Origin: JAKFDI01 sp036676235 | GTDB taxonomy: Bacteria > Pseudomonadota > Gammaproteobacteria > Burkholderiales > Burkholderiaceae_C | Reading direction: 5' to 3' | DNA: 64,000 nucleotides | NCBI GenBank assembly: GCA_036676235.1 | Contig: JAKFDI010000014.1 | Span: 76,441-140,440 of the forward strand | In this document: positions 45,987 through 56,273 of the stretch, piece after piece | How positions within the stretch are numbered: position 1 is the stretch's first letter | Layout: each line of letters begins with the position of its first letter | Notes under the pieces: generated by a model | What the model was told of the DNA's origin: nothing | Seen by the model: the letters and a program-made list of their open reading frames with translations, nothing else | The model's database searches: none | Translations under genes and position numbers: made by a program

Positions 45987-46865
45987 TCAGACCGCAGCGG
46001 CGCCGCCGACGATCTCGGAGAGTTCTTTCGTGATCGCGGCCTGGCGGGTCTTGTTGTAGACCAGCTTCAGTTCCCCGATCAGGTTGCCGGCGTTGTCGGT
46101 GGCGGCCTTCATCGCGACCATGCGCGCCGACTGCTCGGACGCCATGTTGTCGGCCACCGCCTGGTACACCAGCGCTTCGATGTAGCGCGTGAGCAGCTCG
46201 TTGATCACCGTGGGCGCGTCGGGCTCGTAGATGTAGTCCCAGCCGTACTGCGCGCGCTCGGCGGCCGTCTGCTCCATGTGCGAGGCCGACAGCGGCAGCA
46301 GCAGCTCGACCATCGGGTCCTGCTTCATCGTGTTGACGAAGCGGGTGTAGCAGAGGTAGACCGCGTCGAGGCGGCCTTCGACGAAGGCGTCGAGCATGAC
46401 CTTCACCGGCCCGATCATCTTCTCGAGCTGCGGCTTGTCGCCCAGATGCGTGACGTGCGAGATCACCTTGACGCCGAGACGGTTCAGGAACGCCAGGCCC
46501 TTGTTGCCGATGGCCACGACTTCGGCGCTGCCGCCGGCCGTCTGCACTTCGCGCATCTTGTTGGTGACGGCACGCAGCATGTTGCTGTTGAGCCCGCCGC
46601 ACAGGCCCTTGTCGGCGGTGACGACGATGAAGCCCACCTTCTTGGCCTCCGTCACCGCCCGCATATAGGGCGAGCGGTACTCGGGGTTGGCCTGCGACAG
46701 GTGCGCCGTGATGTTGCGGATCTTGTCGCTATAGGGCCGGCCGGCCCGCATGCGCTCCTGCGCCTTGCGCATCTTGGAGGCGGACACCAGCTCCATCGCC
46801 TTGGTGATCTTCTTCGTGTTCTCGAAGGATTTGATCTTGCCGCGTATTTCCTTGCCTACAGCCAT
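45987..46865 (-). CDS. atpG: ATP synthase F1 gamma subunit
   Basis: 292 residues. Both conserved ends are present: the N-terminal GKEIRGKIKSFENTKKITKAMELVSASKMRKAQ helix and the C-terminal MKAATDNAGNLIGELKLVYNKTRQAAITKELSEIVGGAAAV helix that form the rotary shaft coiled coil. It sits between atpA (31-base gap) and atpD (34-base gap) in the standard order and has no unusual insertion. Confidence 0.98.
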   Translation of the reverse strand: MAVGKEIRGKIKSFENTKKITKAMELVSASKMRKAQERMRAGRPYSDKIRNITAHLSQANPEYRSPYMRAVTEAKKVGFIVVTADKGLCGGLNSNMLRAVTNKMREVQTAGGSAEVVAIGNKGLAFLNRLGVKVISHVTHLGDKPQLEKMIGPVKVMLDAFVEGRLDAVYLCYTRFVNTMKQDPMVELLLPLSASHMEQTAAERAQYGWDYIYEPDAPTVINELLTRYIEALVYQAVADNMASEQSARMVAMKAATDNAGNLIGELKLVYNKTRQAAITKELSEIVGGAAAV

Positions 46866-46896
46866 GCCGGGCTCCTTTCAGGGTGTCCGGTCGGCT

Positions 46897-48450
<1,554 letters not shown>

Positions 48451-48512
48451 AGCTTTTCTCCGGTCACCGGCCCCGAACGGCTGTTCGCAGGCCCGCGTTG
48501 GAATGCATCAGG

Positions 48513-49046
48513 TCACGCGGTCAGCGCCACCTTCATTTGTTGGAGACGGGCCTTGACCGAGGTGTCGAGCACCTCGTCGCCGACCACCACGCGGATGCCG
48601 CCGATCAGTTCCGGCTCGACCACCACGCTCGGGTTCAGCTTGCGGGCGAAGCGCTTTTCGAGCGCCGCGACCACATCGCCGAGCTGGGCGGGCTCGATCG
48701 GAAAGGCGCTGTGGATCACTGCGTCGGACACGCCCGCACGCTGATTCACCAGCGCATGGAACTGCGCTGCGACTTCCGGCAGCGCCGCGAGGCGGCCGTT
48801 TTCGATCATCGTGCGCAGCAGGTTGGCGACGGCGGTCGAAACCGGCGTCTTCACCACCGCGCCGATCACCTCGAGCACCTGCGTGTCGCTGACCTTCGGG
48901 TTGTCGGCGAACTGGCGCAGTTGCGCGTTGCCCGCCACATCGGCGAGGGCACGCAACTCAGCGGCCAGCGCCGGGCCGTTGTTTGCCCCGCCGGCCTTGA
49001 ACAGCGCTTCGGCGTAGGGCCGCGCGATGGTTGCGAGTTCGGCCAT
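48513..49046 (-). CDS. atpH: ATP synthase F1 delta subunit
   Basis: 177 residues. The N-terminal helical domain starts AELATIARPYAEALFKAG, typical of delta/OSCP, and the C-terminal half has VVEPELIGGIRVVVGDEVLDTSVKARLQQMK. Delta clamps the top of F1 to the b-subunit stalk. It begins three bases after atpF, the tightest junction in the operon. Confidence 0.97.
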   Translation of the reverse strand: MAELATIARPYAEALFKAGGANNGPALAAELRALADVAGNAQLRQFADNPKVSDTQVLEVIGAVVKTPVSTAVANLLRTMIENGRLAALPEVAAQFHALVNQRAGVSDAVIHSAFPIEPAQLGDVVAALEKRFARKLNPSVVVEPELIGGIRVVVGDEVLDTSVKARLQQMKVALTA

Positions 49047-49049
49047 GGC

Positions 49050-49520
49050 TTAGAGCTCTGCCTTCAGCCGACCCAGCAGATCAGCGTGCACGCCGGCGTT
49101 GACCTCTTTGCGCAGAATCTGCTCGGCGCCCTTGACGGCCAGCGCAGCCACCTGGTCGCGCAGGGCTTCACGCGCCTTCATCGACTCCTGGGCCGCTTCG
49201 GCGCGTGCGGCGGCGACGATCTTCGCGCCCTCTTCCGAGGCGCGCCCCTTCGCTTCTTCGACCATGGACTGCGCCAGGCGCTCGGCATCGGCCAGGCGCT
49301 TGGTGGCGTCGTCGCGGGCGGCAGAGAGTTGCTCTTCGACGCGTTTGTTGGCCACGGCCAGTTCGGACTTCGCCTTGTCAGCGGCCGACAGGCCTTCGGC
49401 GATCTTCTTTGCACGCTCGTCGAGCGCGGTGGCGATCGGTGGCCAGACGAACTTCATCGTGAACCACACCAGGATCGCGAAGACGATCATCTGGATGATC
49501 AGAGTACCGTTGATGTTCAC
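49050..49520 (-). CDS. atpF: ATP synthase F0 b subunit
   Basis: 156 residues, the same length as E. coli AtpF. One N-terminal membrane helix (TLIIQMIVFAILVWFTMKFVWPPI) is followed by a long charged helix rich in Ala, Lys and Glu that forms the peripheral-stalk dimer. It lies between atpE (84-base gap) and atpH. The presence of one b gene, not b and b', fits a beta- or gammaproteobacterium. Confidence 0.97.
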   Translation of the reverse strand: MNINGTLIIQMIVFAILVWFTMKFVWPPIATALDERAKKIAEGLSAADKAKSELAVANKRVEEQLSAARDDATKRLADAERLAQSMVEEAKGRASEEGAKIVAAARAEAAQESMKAREALRDQVAALAVKGAEQILRKEVNAGVHADLLGRLKAEL

Positions 49521-49604
49521 GTTGTTGCCTCAATCACGGTATTGAACAAAGGCGGCCATCTGCGCCGCCGGCTCGCAGGCCGACGGCGGGAGCCACCACG
49601 CGAT

Positions 49605-49868
49605 TTATTTCGGCAGGTTGGCGATCTGCGCGAGGAACGGGTTGGCGGTGGCGAACCACAGCGCGACACCGGTACCGATGATGAACGAGGCGTCAATCAG
49701 GCCGACGAGCAGGAACATCTTGGTTTGCAGCTCACCCATCAGTTCGGGCTGGCGCGCGGCCGACTCGAGGTACTTGCTGCCCATGATGCCGATGCCGATA
49801 CAGGCACCGAGCGCGCCGAGACCGATGATCACGCCGACGGCGAGGGCAACAAAGCTGATGACTTCCAT
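49605..49868 (-). CDS. atpE: ATP synthase F0 c subunit
   Basis: 87-residue hairpin of two membrane helices. The polar loop is SAARQPELMGELQTK, and the proton-carrying Asp59 lies in LLVGLIDASFIIGTG. The Gly-rich first helix (GALGACIGIGIMGSKY) packs the ring. The Na+-binding residues known from Na+-type c subunits are not apparent, so a proton enzyme is expected. 49 bases after atpB. Confidence 0.97.
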   Translation of the reverse strand: MEVISFVALAVGVIIGLGALGACIGIGIMGSKYLESAARQPELMGELQTKMFLLVGLIDASFIIGTGVALWFATANPFLAQIANLPK

Positions 49869-49917
49869 GGTGACTCCTAGTGAGTTGAGGTTGGGTACGG
49901 AAAGGAAAAGGGAACGA

Positions 49918-50775
49918 TCAGTGCGCGTCGTGCGCCTGGCCGAGATACACCAGCGCCAGCATCATGAACACGAAGGCTTGCAGCGTGATGATCAGGATGT
50001 GGAAGATGGCCCACACGGTGCCGGCGACGATGTGGCCGAGCGCAAAGGCGACGCCGGTGCCGCTGAGCGTCCAGGCGCCGCCCATCAGGGCGATGAGCAG
50101 GAAGATCAACTCGCCCGCGTACATGTTGCCGAACAGCCGCATGCCATGCGAGACGGTCTTGGCGACGAACTCGATGAGCTGCATCGCGAAGTTCACCGGA
50201 TACAGGAACCACTTGTTGCCGAAGGGCGCCGTGAAGAGCTCGTGGATCCAGCCGCCCGGGCCCTTGATCTTGACGTTGTAGATCAGGCACACCAGCAGCA
50301 CGCCGACCGACAAACCCATGGACACCGAGATGTCGGCGGTGGGCACGACGCGCAGGTAGTGGATGCCGAACAACTCGCCGATGCGCGGCAGCAGGTCGAC
50401 GGGCAGCAGGTCCATCGCGTTCATCAGGAAGATCCAGATGAAGACGGTGAGCGCGAGCGGCGCCACCAGCTTGCGGCTCTGGGCGTTGTGCACGATGCCC
50501 TTGGCCTCGTTCTCGACCATCTCCACGAGGATCTCGACGGCGGCCTGGAAGCGCCCCGGCACGCCGGAGGTTGCCTTGCGGGCCGCAAGCCAGAACGCCC
50601 AGCAGGTGATCACGCCGAGGACGACGGAGAAGAAGATGGAGTCGAGATTGAAGACCGAGAAGTCGACGAGGGCGGTCTGCTTCTCGCTTTGCAAGTGCGT
50701 CAGGTGGTGAACGATGTATTCACCGCTGGTGGGCGCGTGTCCTTCGGCTGCCATGTGTCGATTGACCCTGTTCAA
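49918..50775 (-). CDS. atpB: ATP synthase F0 a subunit
   Basis: 285 residues with five or six membrane helices. Recognisable segments include the N-terminal TSGEYIVHHLTHLQ, then LDSIFFSVVLGVITCWAFWLAARKATSG, MDLLPVDLLPRIGELFGIHYLRVVPTADISVSMGLSVGVLLVCLIYN, and SHGMRLFGNMYAGELIFLLIALM, which contains the essential half-channel Arg (MRLFGNMYAGE). The subunit forms the proton channels against the c-ring. It begins seven bases after atpI. Confidence 0.97.
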   Translation of the reverse strand: MNRVNRHMAAEGHAPTSGEYIVHHLTHLQSEKQTALVDFSVFNLDSIFFSVVLGVITCWAFWLAARKATSGVPGRFQAAVEILVEMVENEAKGIVHNAQSRKLVAPLALTVFIWIFLMNAMDLLPVDLLPRIGELFGIHYLRVVPTADISVSMGLSVGVLLVCLIYNVKIKGPGGWIHELFTAPFGNKWFLYPVNFAMQLIEFVAKTVSHGMRLFGNMYAGELIFLLIALMGGAWTLSGTGVAFALGHIVAGTVWAIFHILIITLQAFVFMMLALVYLGQAHDAH

Positions 50776-50782
50776 CAGTTCT

Positions 50783-51244
50783 TCAACGGCGGCGCCACAA
50801 CAGCGCCAGCCAGTTCACCTTCACGCACACGATCAACGCCACCAGCAAGGCCGGCCAACTCAGATCGGGCACCACCCTGACTGCGGCCAGCAGCATCGCC
50901 ACGGCCAGAGCCAGCTTCAACATTTCCCAGAACATGAACCCGACCGCCGCGGCCATCGGATTGGAACTGGTCCGCCGGGTCATTCCGCGCGCCATCAAGA
51001 CGTTGGGAAGAACCGCGACGGCTGCACCGTAGAGCGCCGACCAGGCGGCACTGCTGCGTTGCGTGACCGCCCAGGCCACACCGGCACACAAGATGCCGAC
51101 AAGCGCCTGAAGTCCGACCGTGATCCAGGGCGACACCGGTGGGTGTTCGCGCCGGAAGACCTGCGCCTCTTCGCGCGTGAGTGTCTTGAACGGCAGATCC
51201 GGGTCGAGATCGAAACCGTCGCCGCGGTCGATGGGGTTGCTCAT
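50783..51244 (-). CDS. atpI: ATP synthase subunit I (AtpI)
   Basis: 153-residue membrane protein. After a hydrophilic N-terminus (NPIDRGDGFDLDPDLPFKTLTREEAQVF) come four helices, including ITVGLQALVGILCAGVAWAV and ALYGAAVAVLPNVLMARGMTRR, typical of AtpI, which assists c-ring assembly or Mg uptake. The ATG at 51244 is chosen because it lies just downstream of a strong -10 box and gives a normal length; the open frame continues 5' without sense. First gene of the atp operon. Confidence 0.9.
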   Translation of the reverse strand: MSNPIDRGDGFDLDPDLPFKTLTREEAQVFRREHPPVSPWITVGLQALVGILCAGVAWAVTQRSSAAWSALYGAAVAVLPNVLMARGMTRRTSSNPMAAAVGFMFWEMLKLALAVAMLLAAVRVVPDLSWPALLVALIVCVKVNWLALLWRRR

Positions 51245-51280
51245 GGCCGCTGGCACAGTCGATCTGGGCAAAGCCGCGGG

Positions 51281-51309
51281 ATTATACGAGGTAACCCGAA
51301 GCGGTCTTG
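51281..51309 (-). promoter_or_regulatory. promoter of the atp operon
   Basis: On the minus strand a perfect TATAAT (51281-51286) is preceded by a 17-base spacer and AAGACC (51304-51309), a weak -35 sharing only the central GAC. Transcription would start roughly 30 bases before the atpI ATG. A TTGACG occurs a little further upstream but at a spacing too long for it. The gap between this point and the lactonase gene is otherwise unremarkable. Confidence 0.65.
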
Positions 51310-51350
51310 CGTCAATCCCGCAGCCCGTCCGGAGCCGCCGAGTCGGCCCC

Positions 51351-52274
51351 TCAATCGGCGCAAAAGTTCGCCGGCAATCCAGGCACGTCGACGTGCAGTT
51401 CGAGTACACAGCCCGCCCAGGGCTCGGCCGCGAGTTCCGCCGCGGGGCGCTTGGCGCGCGCGGTGGTGATGTACAGCGTGTCGAGCGCCGGGCCGCCGAA
51501 GCACGGCATGGTCGGGCAGCGCACGGGCAGAGGCACCTCCTCGAGGATTTCGCCGGCGGGCGACAGTCGCAGCAGCCGGGCGCCTTCGTACATCGCCACC
51601 CAGTAGCAGCCTTCGACATCGACCGCGGCGCCATCGGGGCGGCCGCCATAGTCCGTGAGCGCCTGGTCGGGCGCGCGCGATGCGAATTCAGCGAAGGTGC
51701 GGCGCGCCGAAATCTCGCCGCTCGACGCATCGAAATCGAACGCATAGATGGCGTGCGCGCGCGTGTCGCTGCAGTACATCGTGTGTCCGTCGGGACTCCA
51801 GGCCAGCCCGTTGCTGACGGTTAACCCGCCGAGCCGGCGCTCGAGCACGCCGCCGCCGAAGCAGTGCAGCGCCGCGAGCGGCGGCTGGCGTGGCTCGTAG
51901 ATGGTGCCGACCCAGAAGCGCCCCTGCGGATCGCATTTGCCGTCGTTGAAGCGTTCGATCTTCGGGTCGTAGGGCGGCGGCGCGAGCAGGCTTCGTTCAC
52001 CGGTGGCCGGATCGAAGCGCCACAGCCCGTCGCGCATCGCGAGCAGCAGGGCGCCGCCCTGCATGGGCGCGAGGCTGCCCGGCTCCGTCTCGAACTGCCA
52101 GTGCGTCAGCGCGCCGCTGGCGGGGTCGAAGCGCTGCAACCGCTTGCCGTCGATATCGCATGAATAGAGCACCCGCTCGCCCGGATGCCACACCGGTGAC
52201 TCGCCCAGCTCGTTCGGTGACGCGATCGCCAGCCGCACTTCGTCGACCGAGCGCCGGCGCTGCGGCGCGCTCAT
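51351..52274 (-). CDS. SMP-30/gluconolactonase family lactonase
   Basis: 307 residues. The six-bladed beta-propeller has its metal ligands in GESPVWHP (Glu25), NDGKCDPQGRFWVGT, and SNGLAWSPDGHTMYCSDT (Asn and Asp). These enzymes hydrolyse sugar lactones to aldonic acids using a divalent metal. The start at 52274 overlaps the stop of the aldose epimerase by four bases, showing translational coupling. Last gene of a cluster with an aldolase and an epimerase, consistent with non-phosphorylative sugar degradation. Confidence 0.9.
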   Translation of the reverse strand: MSAPQRRRSVDEVRLAIASPNELGESPVWHPGERVLYSCDIDGKRLQRFDPASGALTHWQFETEPGSLAPMQGGALLLAMRDGLWRFDPATGERSLLAPPPYDPKIERFNDGKCDPQGRFWVGTIYEPRQPPLAALHCFGGGVLERRLGGLTVSNGLAWSPDGHTMYCSDTRAHAIYAFDFDASSGEISARRTFAEFASRAPDQALTDYGGRPDGAAVDVEGCYWVAMYEGARLLRLSPAGEILEEVPLPVRCPTMPCFGGPALDTLYITTARAKRPAAELAAEPWAGCVLELHVDVPGLPANFCAD

Positions 52275-53143
52275 GGCAACGCCACCTCGATCTTCATCCA
52301 CGCGTCGAAGGTCTCGCCCGGCTCGAGCGTGCGCAGGCCGTGCGATGCCGGGTCGGCCATGTGGATGGCGTTGTTGACGTGGCTCACCGGCTCGACGCAG
52401 AAGACGTCGCGCGCGGGCCGCGCATAGACGACGAGGTAGGACAGCGAGGACGTGAGCTGCAGCGACAGGCGCTCATCGCGGATGCGCACCGGGCCGCGCC
52501 AACCCTCGAAGCAGTTGTCGAAGTCGAGGTGTGCCACGTCGGCATCGATGCCCGGCTGCGCCACCTTGCGCGTCGGCAGCAGCGTAGGTTCGTAGTCCCA
52601 GCGGTCGCTCAGCTCGGCATGCAGCCGACTGCGTGCGCGCCGCGGAAAGTACGGGTGCCAGCCCAGGCCCACCGGCTGCGCCAGATCGCCCGTGTTGGTG
52701 ATCTGCATCTGCAGGGTGAGCGATTGCGGCGTGAGCGCGAAGAACTGTCGCGCCTCGAAGGCGAAGGGCCAGTGCGCGTCCGGTGTGTGCTGCATGTTCA
52801 GCACCACTTCGACGGCGCTGTTCGAGACCACCTGCCACGGCCGCATCCAGCCAACGCCGTGCAGCGAATGCGGCCCGTCGTTGAAGTTGCGCTCGGTGGT
52901 GTAGTCGCGGCCTTTGAAGCGGAAGCGGCACAGGCCGATGCGGTTCGAGTAGGGCACGAGCGGGTAGGAGGCCGAGTCGCGCGCATCGGTGAGCAGCGCA
53001 GGTTCGGTCGACTTCAGGATCTGCGTGTCGCCGTGCCAGAAGCCGGCGATGGAGCCGCCGATGTCGGCGCGCAGCGCCAGGCGCAAGGCACCCGCATGCA
53101 GTTCGCAGGTTCCGGCGGTGGCGGTGGGCGATGTGGCGACCAT
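52271..53143 (-). CDS. aldose 1-epimerase family protein
   Basis: 290 residues from the ATG at 53143, which is preceded by CAGGAGA. The galactose-mutarotase fold shows SYPLVPYSNRI with the conserved Asn-Arg, DGPHSLHGVGWMRPW with the catalytic His region, and GWHPYFPR. FCVEPVSHVNNAIH contains the general base Glu. It interconverts alpha and beta sugar anomers ahead of the lactonase or dehydrogenase steps. The ATGA overlap with the lactonase gene indicates one operon. Confidence 0.88.
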   Translation of the reverse strand: MVATSPTATAGTCELHAGALRLALRADIGGSIAGFWHGDTQILKSTEPALLTDARDSASYPLVPYSNRIGLCRFRFKGRDYTTERNFNDGPHSLHGVGWMRPWQVVSNSAVEVVLNMQHTPDAHWPFAFEARQFFALTPQSLTLQMQITNTGDLAQPVGLGWHPYFPRRARSRLHAELSDRWDYEPTLLPTRKVAQPGIDADVAHLDFDNCFEGWRGPVRIRDERLSLQLTSSLSYLVVYARPARDVFCVEPVSHVNNAIHMADPASHGLRTLEPGETFDAWMKIEVALP

Positions 53144-53177
53144 GACTCTCCTGACGAAGAATGACGACGTGACGAAA

Positions 53178-53987
53178 TCAGTGGCTCGAGCGCGTGCCGC
53201 CGGCCAGCGTGTGCACATGCTCGCTGTCCTGCGTGCGCAGCGCGCCGATGGCGAGGCGGGCACTGTGCATCATCAGGCCGAGGTCGGACGCGATGGCGAC
53301 GAAATCGAAACCGGCCGCACGGTACTGCGCCACCTGCTCCGGTGTACCGCCCACGGTGCCCACCGGCGTGCCGACGCTCTTGCAGCGCTGCACACCGCGC
53401 GTCATCACCTCCATCACCTGCGGATGCATCAGCTGCCCCGGGTAGCCCATCGCCGCCGACAGGTCCGCGGGGCCGAGGAAGATGGCGTCGACGCCTTCGA
53501 CGGCGGCAATCGCTTCGAGTTCGGCCAGCGCCTCCGGGGTTTCGAGCTGGACGATCACGCCCATGTGCTTGTTGGCGTCCTGCAGGTAGTTGGGCGCCGT
53601 GCCGTAGCGCGAGCCGCGGCTCATGCCGGCCATGCCGCGCACGCCGCCGGGCGGGTAGCGGGTGGAGGCGACCGCCCGCACTGCCTCGTCGGCGTTCTGC
53701 ACGAAGGGGAACATCACCGTCGTCGCGCCGGCGTCGAGCACACGCTTGACCGATACCGCATCGTTCCACGCCACGCGCACCACCGGCAGCATCTTGGTGC
53801 CGGCAATGGCCTGCAGCAGATGCACCACCTCCATCATGTCGATGGGCGCATGCTCCATGTCGACCACCGCCCAGTCGAAGCCGGCGCATCCGAGCGCTTC
53901 GGCCACGAGCGGGCTGGCCGACATGATCCAAGTGCCCACCGGCGGATGCGCGCCGGCGGATCGGAGCAGATGCTTGAACGCATTCAT
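53178..53987 (-). CDS. HpcH/HpaI family class II 2-keto acid aldolase
   Basis: 269 residues. The N-terminus has GTWIMSASPLVAEALGCAGFDWAVVDMEHAP with the base His, then a phosphate/carboxylate-binding Arg in VRVAWND. The metal-binding Glu is in IVQLETPEAL and the Asp in FLGPADLSAAMG. Relatives such as RhmA and GarL cleave 2-keto-3-deoxy sugar acids to pyruvate plus an aldehyde. AAGGAAG precedes the ATG at 53987. Together with the epimerase and lactonase it forms a plausible sugar-acid pathway; the sugar is unknown. Confidence 0.88.
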   Translation of the reverse strand: MNAFKHLLRSAGAHPPVGTWIMSASPLVAEALGCAGFDWAVVDMEHAPIDMMEVVHLLQAIAGTKMLPVVRVAWNDAVSVKRVLDAGATTVMFPFVQNADEAVRAVASTRYPPGGVRGMAGMSRGSRYGTAPNYLQDANKHMGVIVQLETPEALAELEAIAAVEGVDAIFLGPADLSAAMGYPGQLMHPQVMEVMTRGVQRCKSVGTPVGTVGGTPEQVAQYRAAGFDFVAIASDLGLMMHSARLAIGALRTQDSEHVHTLAGGTRSSH

Positions 53988-54042
53988 TGCGGCTTCCTTC
54001 ACTCCAGACAGATTGGCCTGCACATGATGGCAGCCGGGGCGC

Positions 54043-54552
54043 TCAGAGCCGGCTGTTGCCCCGGTTCAGCGACGCGCGCAGGTAGTGCGCGCCGGGAATC
54101 GGGTTGTAGTAGTAGGGCGGCACTTCCTCGAAGCCGAGCGAGGCGTACAGCTCGCGCGCGGCCTCCATCTCGTCGAGCGTGTCGAGAAACATCGCCGAAT
54201 AGCCGGCGCGTTGGCCCTCGTCGAGCAGCGCCTCGGCCAGCCGGCGCCCGAGGCCGAAGCGGCGGAACGCCGGGCGCACGTACAGCCGTTTCATCTCGCA
54301 GGCGTTCGGGTCGTCGGCGTCGGGCAGCGGGCGCAGGCCAACACAACCCGCCGGCGCGCCGTCCACGAGTGCCAGCAGCAGCGCGCCGCTGGGCGCTGTG
54401 TACTCGCCGGGCAGGGCCGCCAGCTCGGCGTCGAAGTTCTGGAAGCACAGGTCGATGCCCAGACTCGCCGCATATTCGACGAACAACTCGCGCACCAGCC
54501 CGAGGGACTCGGGCTGGTTGACCGAAATGATGCGTATGTCGGGAATATCCAT
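54043..54552 (-). CDS. GNAT family N-acetyltransferase
   Basis: 169 residues. The acetyl-CoA binding motif is LYVRPAFRRFGLGRRLAEALLDEGQRAGYSAMFLDTL (R-x-x-G-x-G order), and MEAARELYASLGFEEVPPYYYNPIPG gives the C-terminal motif typical of small GNAT enzymes. Substrate unknown. It is 18 bases after the cytochrome b gene and 55 before the aldolase gene, all on the minus strand. Confidence 0.88.
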   Translation of the reverse strand: MDIPDIRIISVNQPESLGLVRELFVEYAASLGIDLCFQNFDAELAALPGEYTAPSGALLLALVDGAPAGCVGLRPLPDADDPNACEMKRLYVRPAFRRFGLGRRLAEALLDEGQRAGYSAMFLDTLDEMEAARELYASLGFEEVPPYYYNPIPGAHYLRASLNRGNSRL

Positions 54553-54570
54553 CGTCGTGCGGGCGAAGCG

Positions 54571-55248
54571 TCAGCCGCCCAGATTGACCAACCACGCGAC
54601 CGCGGCGCAGCAACTCGCGAACAGCCCCAGCGCCAGCAGCCGCGTGCCGGCGTGATCGGCCGAAGCCGGCACGTGTGCCGGTAGATGCTTGTCTCCGGCG
54701 ACCATCGGGCCGATCAGGTTGCGCCGGCGCAGCGCGTACACCGCAATCGCCACCACGTGCAGCGCGACGAGCCCGATGATGAGCCACTGGCCCCAGCCCT
54801 TGTGCCACTTGGTGAACGCGAGGCTGGTGGCGCCGCTCACGTAGCTGATCAGCGGGCCGGTGGTGGCGATCTCGTCGTCGGCAAAGAGACCGGTGCCGAC
54901 CTGCAGCGCCAGCACCGCGAGCAGCGCGAACACCGACAACGCACCCAGCGGGCTGTGGCCGGCATCGAGATGTTCATGCGCCGCATGCCGCCCTCGGACG
55001 TAGCGCCACACGGTCGACGGTGCGTAGACGAAGGCGGAGAAGCGCGACCAGCGCCCGCCGACGAAACCCCACAGCAGCCGGAAGGCCAGCAGCGCCAACA
55101 CCGTGTAGCCCAGTCGCAGGTGCCAGACCATCGCGTCACCGCCGATCTTGGCGCTCGCCACCGAAGCGACCACGCAGGCGGCGAGCAACCAGTGGAAAGC
55201 CCGCGTGGGCAGATCCCAGATGCGCAGGGGCTTGAGCGGATCGGTCAT
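54571..55248 (-). CDS. membrane cytochrome b (cytochrome b561/hydrogenase-type)
   Basis: 225 residues with four to five helices. Likely heme-ligating histidines are in LPTRAFHWLL, AMVWHLRLGY, FTKWHKGWGQW and LVALHVVAIAVY, the pattern of small di-heme b-type cytochromes that pass electrons from the quinone pool to c-type cytochromes. The start MTDPLKPLRIWDLPT at 55248 was picked from a longer open frame because it matches the family start. It is divergent from a cytochrome c' gene, its probable partner. Confidence 0.88.
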   Translation of the reverse strand: MTDPLKPLRIWDLPTRAFHWLLAACVVASVASAKIGGDAMVWHLRLGYTVLALLAFRLLWGFVGGRWSRFSAFVYAPSTVWRYVRGRHAAHEHLDAGHSPLGALSVFALLAVLALQVGTGLFADDEIATTGPLISYVSGATSLAFTKWHKGWGQWLIIGLVALHVVAIAVYALRRRNLIGPMVAGDKHLPAHVPASADHAGTRLLALGLFASCCAAVAWLVNLGG

Positions 55249-55467
55249 CGGGCACACGCATCGTCGTCCATCGCGGCTGCAACCATAACCGCAAAGGCGG
55301 CGCCGCCGACCGACACGCCGCCGCAAGACGGGCTCGCGCGCATGCCCTCCGAGAATGCGTTCGCCGCTGGGAATAAGCCATGCCCACGCGGCGTACACGT
55401 GCCGGCCGATGCCCAAGGACAGCCCGGCGCGGCCGTCACCACCCACCATGTCCCCGGAGAAACCCGA

Positions 55468-55920
55468 ATGAAGAAGATGCTCCTCGTCGCCGCCACCGCC
55501 CTGGGCGTGCTGACCGCCCTGCCGGCGGCCGCGCAGTTTGCGAAGCCCGAAGACGCGATCAAGTATCGAAAGGCCGCCTTCACCGTGATGGGCGCGCACT
55601 TCGGCCGGCTCGGCGCCATGGCCAACGGCCGCGTACCCTTCGATGCGAAGGCGGCGAGCGCCAATGCGGAGCTGGTTGCCACGGCCTCGCACCTGCCCTT
55701 CGCGGCCTTCGGCAACGGCACCGATCTGGGCGAAACGCGCGCCAAGCCGGAAATCTGGTCGGAGAACGACAAGTTCCGCGCCGCCGCCACGAAGATGCAG
55801 GAGGAGGTGGCCAAGCTGAATGCCGCGGCCAAGACCGGCAGTCTGGACAACCTCAAGGCGGCATTCGGCGGCGCGGCGCGCAGCTGCAAGGCATGCCACG
55901 ACAGCTATCGGACCGACTGA
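55468..55920 (+). CDS. cytochrome c'
   Basis: 150 residues. A signal peptide (KKMLLVAATALGVLTALPAAAQ) is followed by a four-helix protein whose heme-binding CKACH lies at the extreme C-terminus (Cys140, Cys143, His144), the hallmark of class II cytochromes c'. FAKPEDAIKYRKAAFTVMGAHF is the conserved first helix. It probably binds NO or carries electrons in the periplasm. CGGAGA precedes the ATG. The 219-base gap to the divergent cytochrome b gene shows no clear promoter hexamers. Confidence 0.93.
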   Translation: MKKMLLVAATALGVLTALPAAAQFAKPEDAIKYRKAAFTVMGAHFGRLGAMANGRVPFDAKAASANAELVATASHLPFAAFGNGTDLGETRAKPEIWSENDKFRAAATKMQEEVAKLNAAAKTGSLDNLKAAFGGAARSCKACHDSYRTD

Positions 55921-55934
55921 TCCTGTGTGCTGCT

Positions 55935-55966
55935 GACCGGAATCGTTCGCGCGGGCGATTCCGGTC
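55935..55966 (+). terminator. hairpin after cytochrome c'
   Basis: GACCGGAATCG (55935-55945) and CGATTCCGGTC (55956-55966) form an 11-base perfect stem with a ten-base loop, starting 15 bases after the cytochrome c' stop. There is no long T-run. It is the likely transcript end. The rest of the gap to 56273 (about 300 bases) holds no supported gene and no convincing promoter. Confidence 0.7.
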
Positions 55967-56273
55967 TTGCGAGCGGCCCTGAAGTCGCGGGCTGCAAACG
56001 TCGGCGCCCGCACACCCGCCGATCCTGCCGGTCGCGGTGCGGAAAAGCGTGGTCTCCTCCCGTTCGGCGCGCCTGTCCTCGCGGCGGCGGCGCTGGATGG
56101 GTGGTCTCGTTTAGTACCATCGCGGGCTTGCCGAGACGGCGGGCAGCCCGGCCCTCCTGACATTTCGCAGCAGCGATGTCGCGTCGCGCGCAGGCTGCCG
56201 GCACTCGGCGGGAGGCCGTCCGCAAGGGCCGGCTTCGATTGATCAAGACTCATCCAACCGCGTCGCCCTTCGC

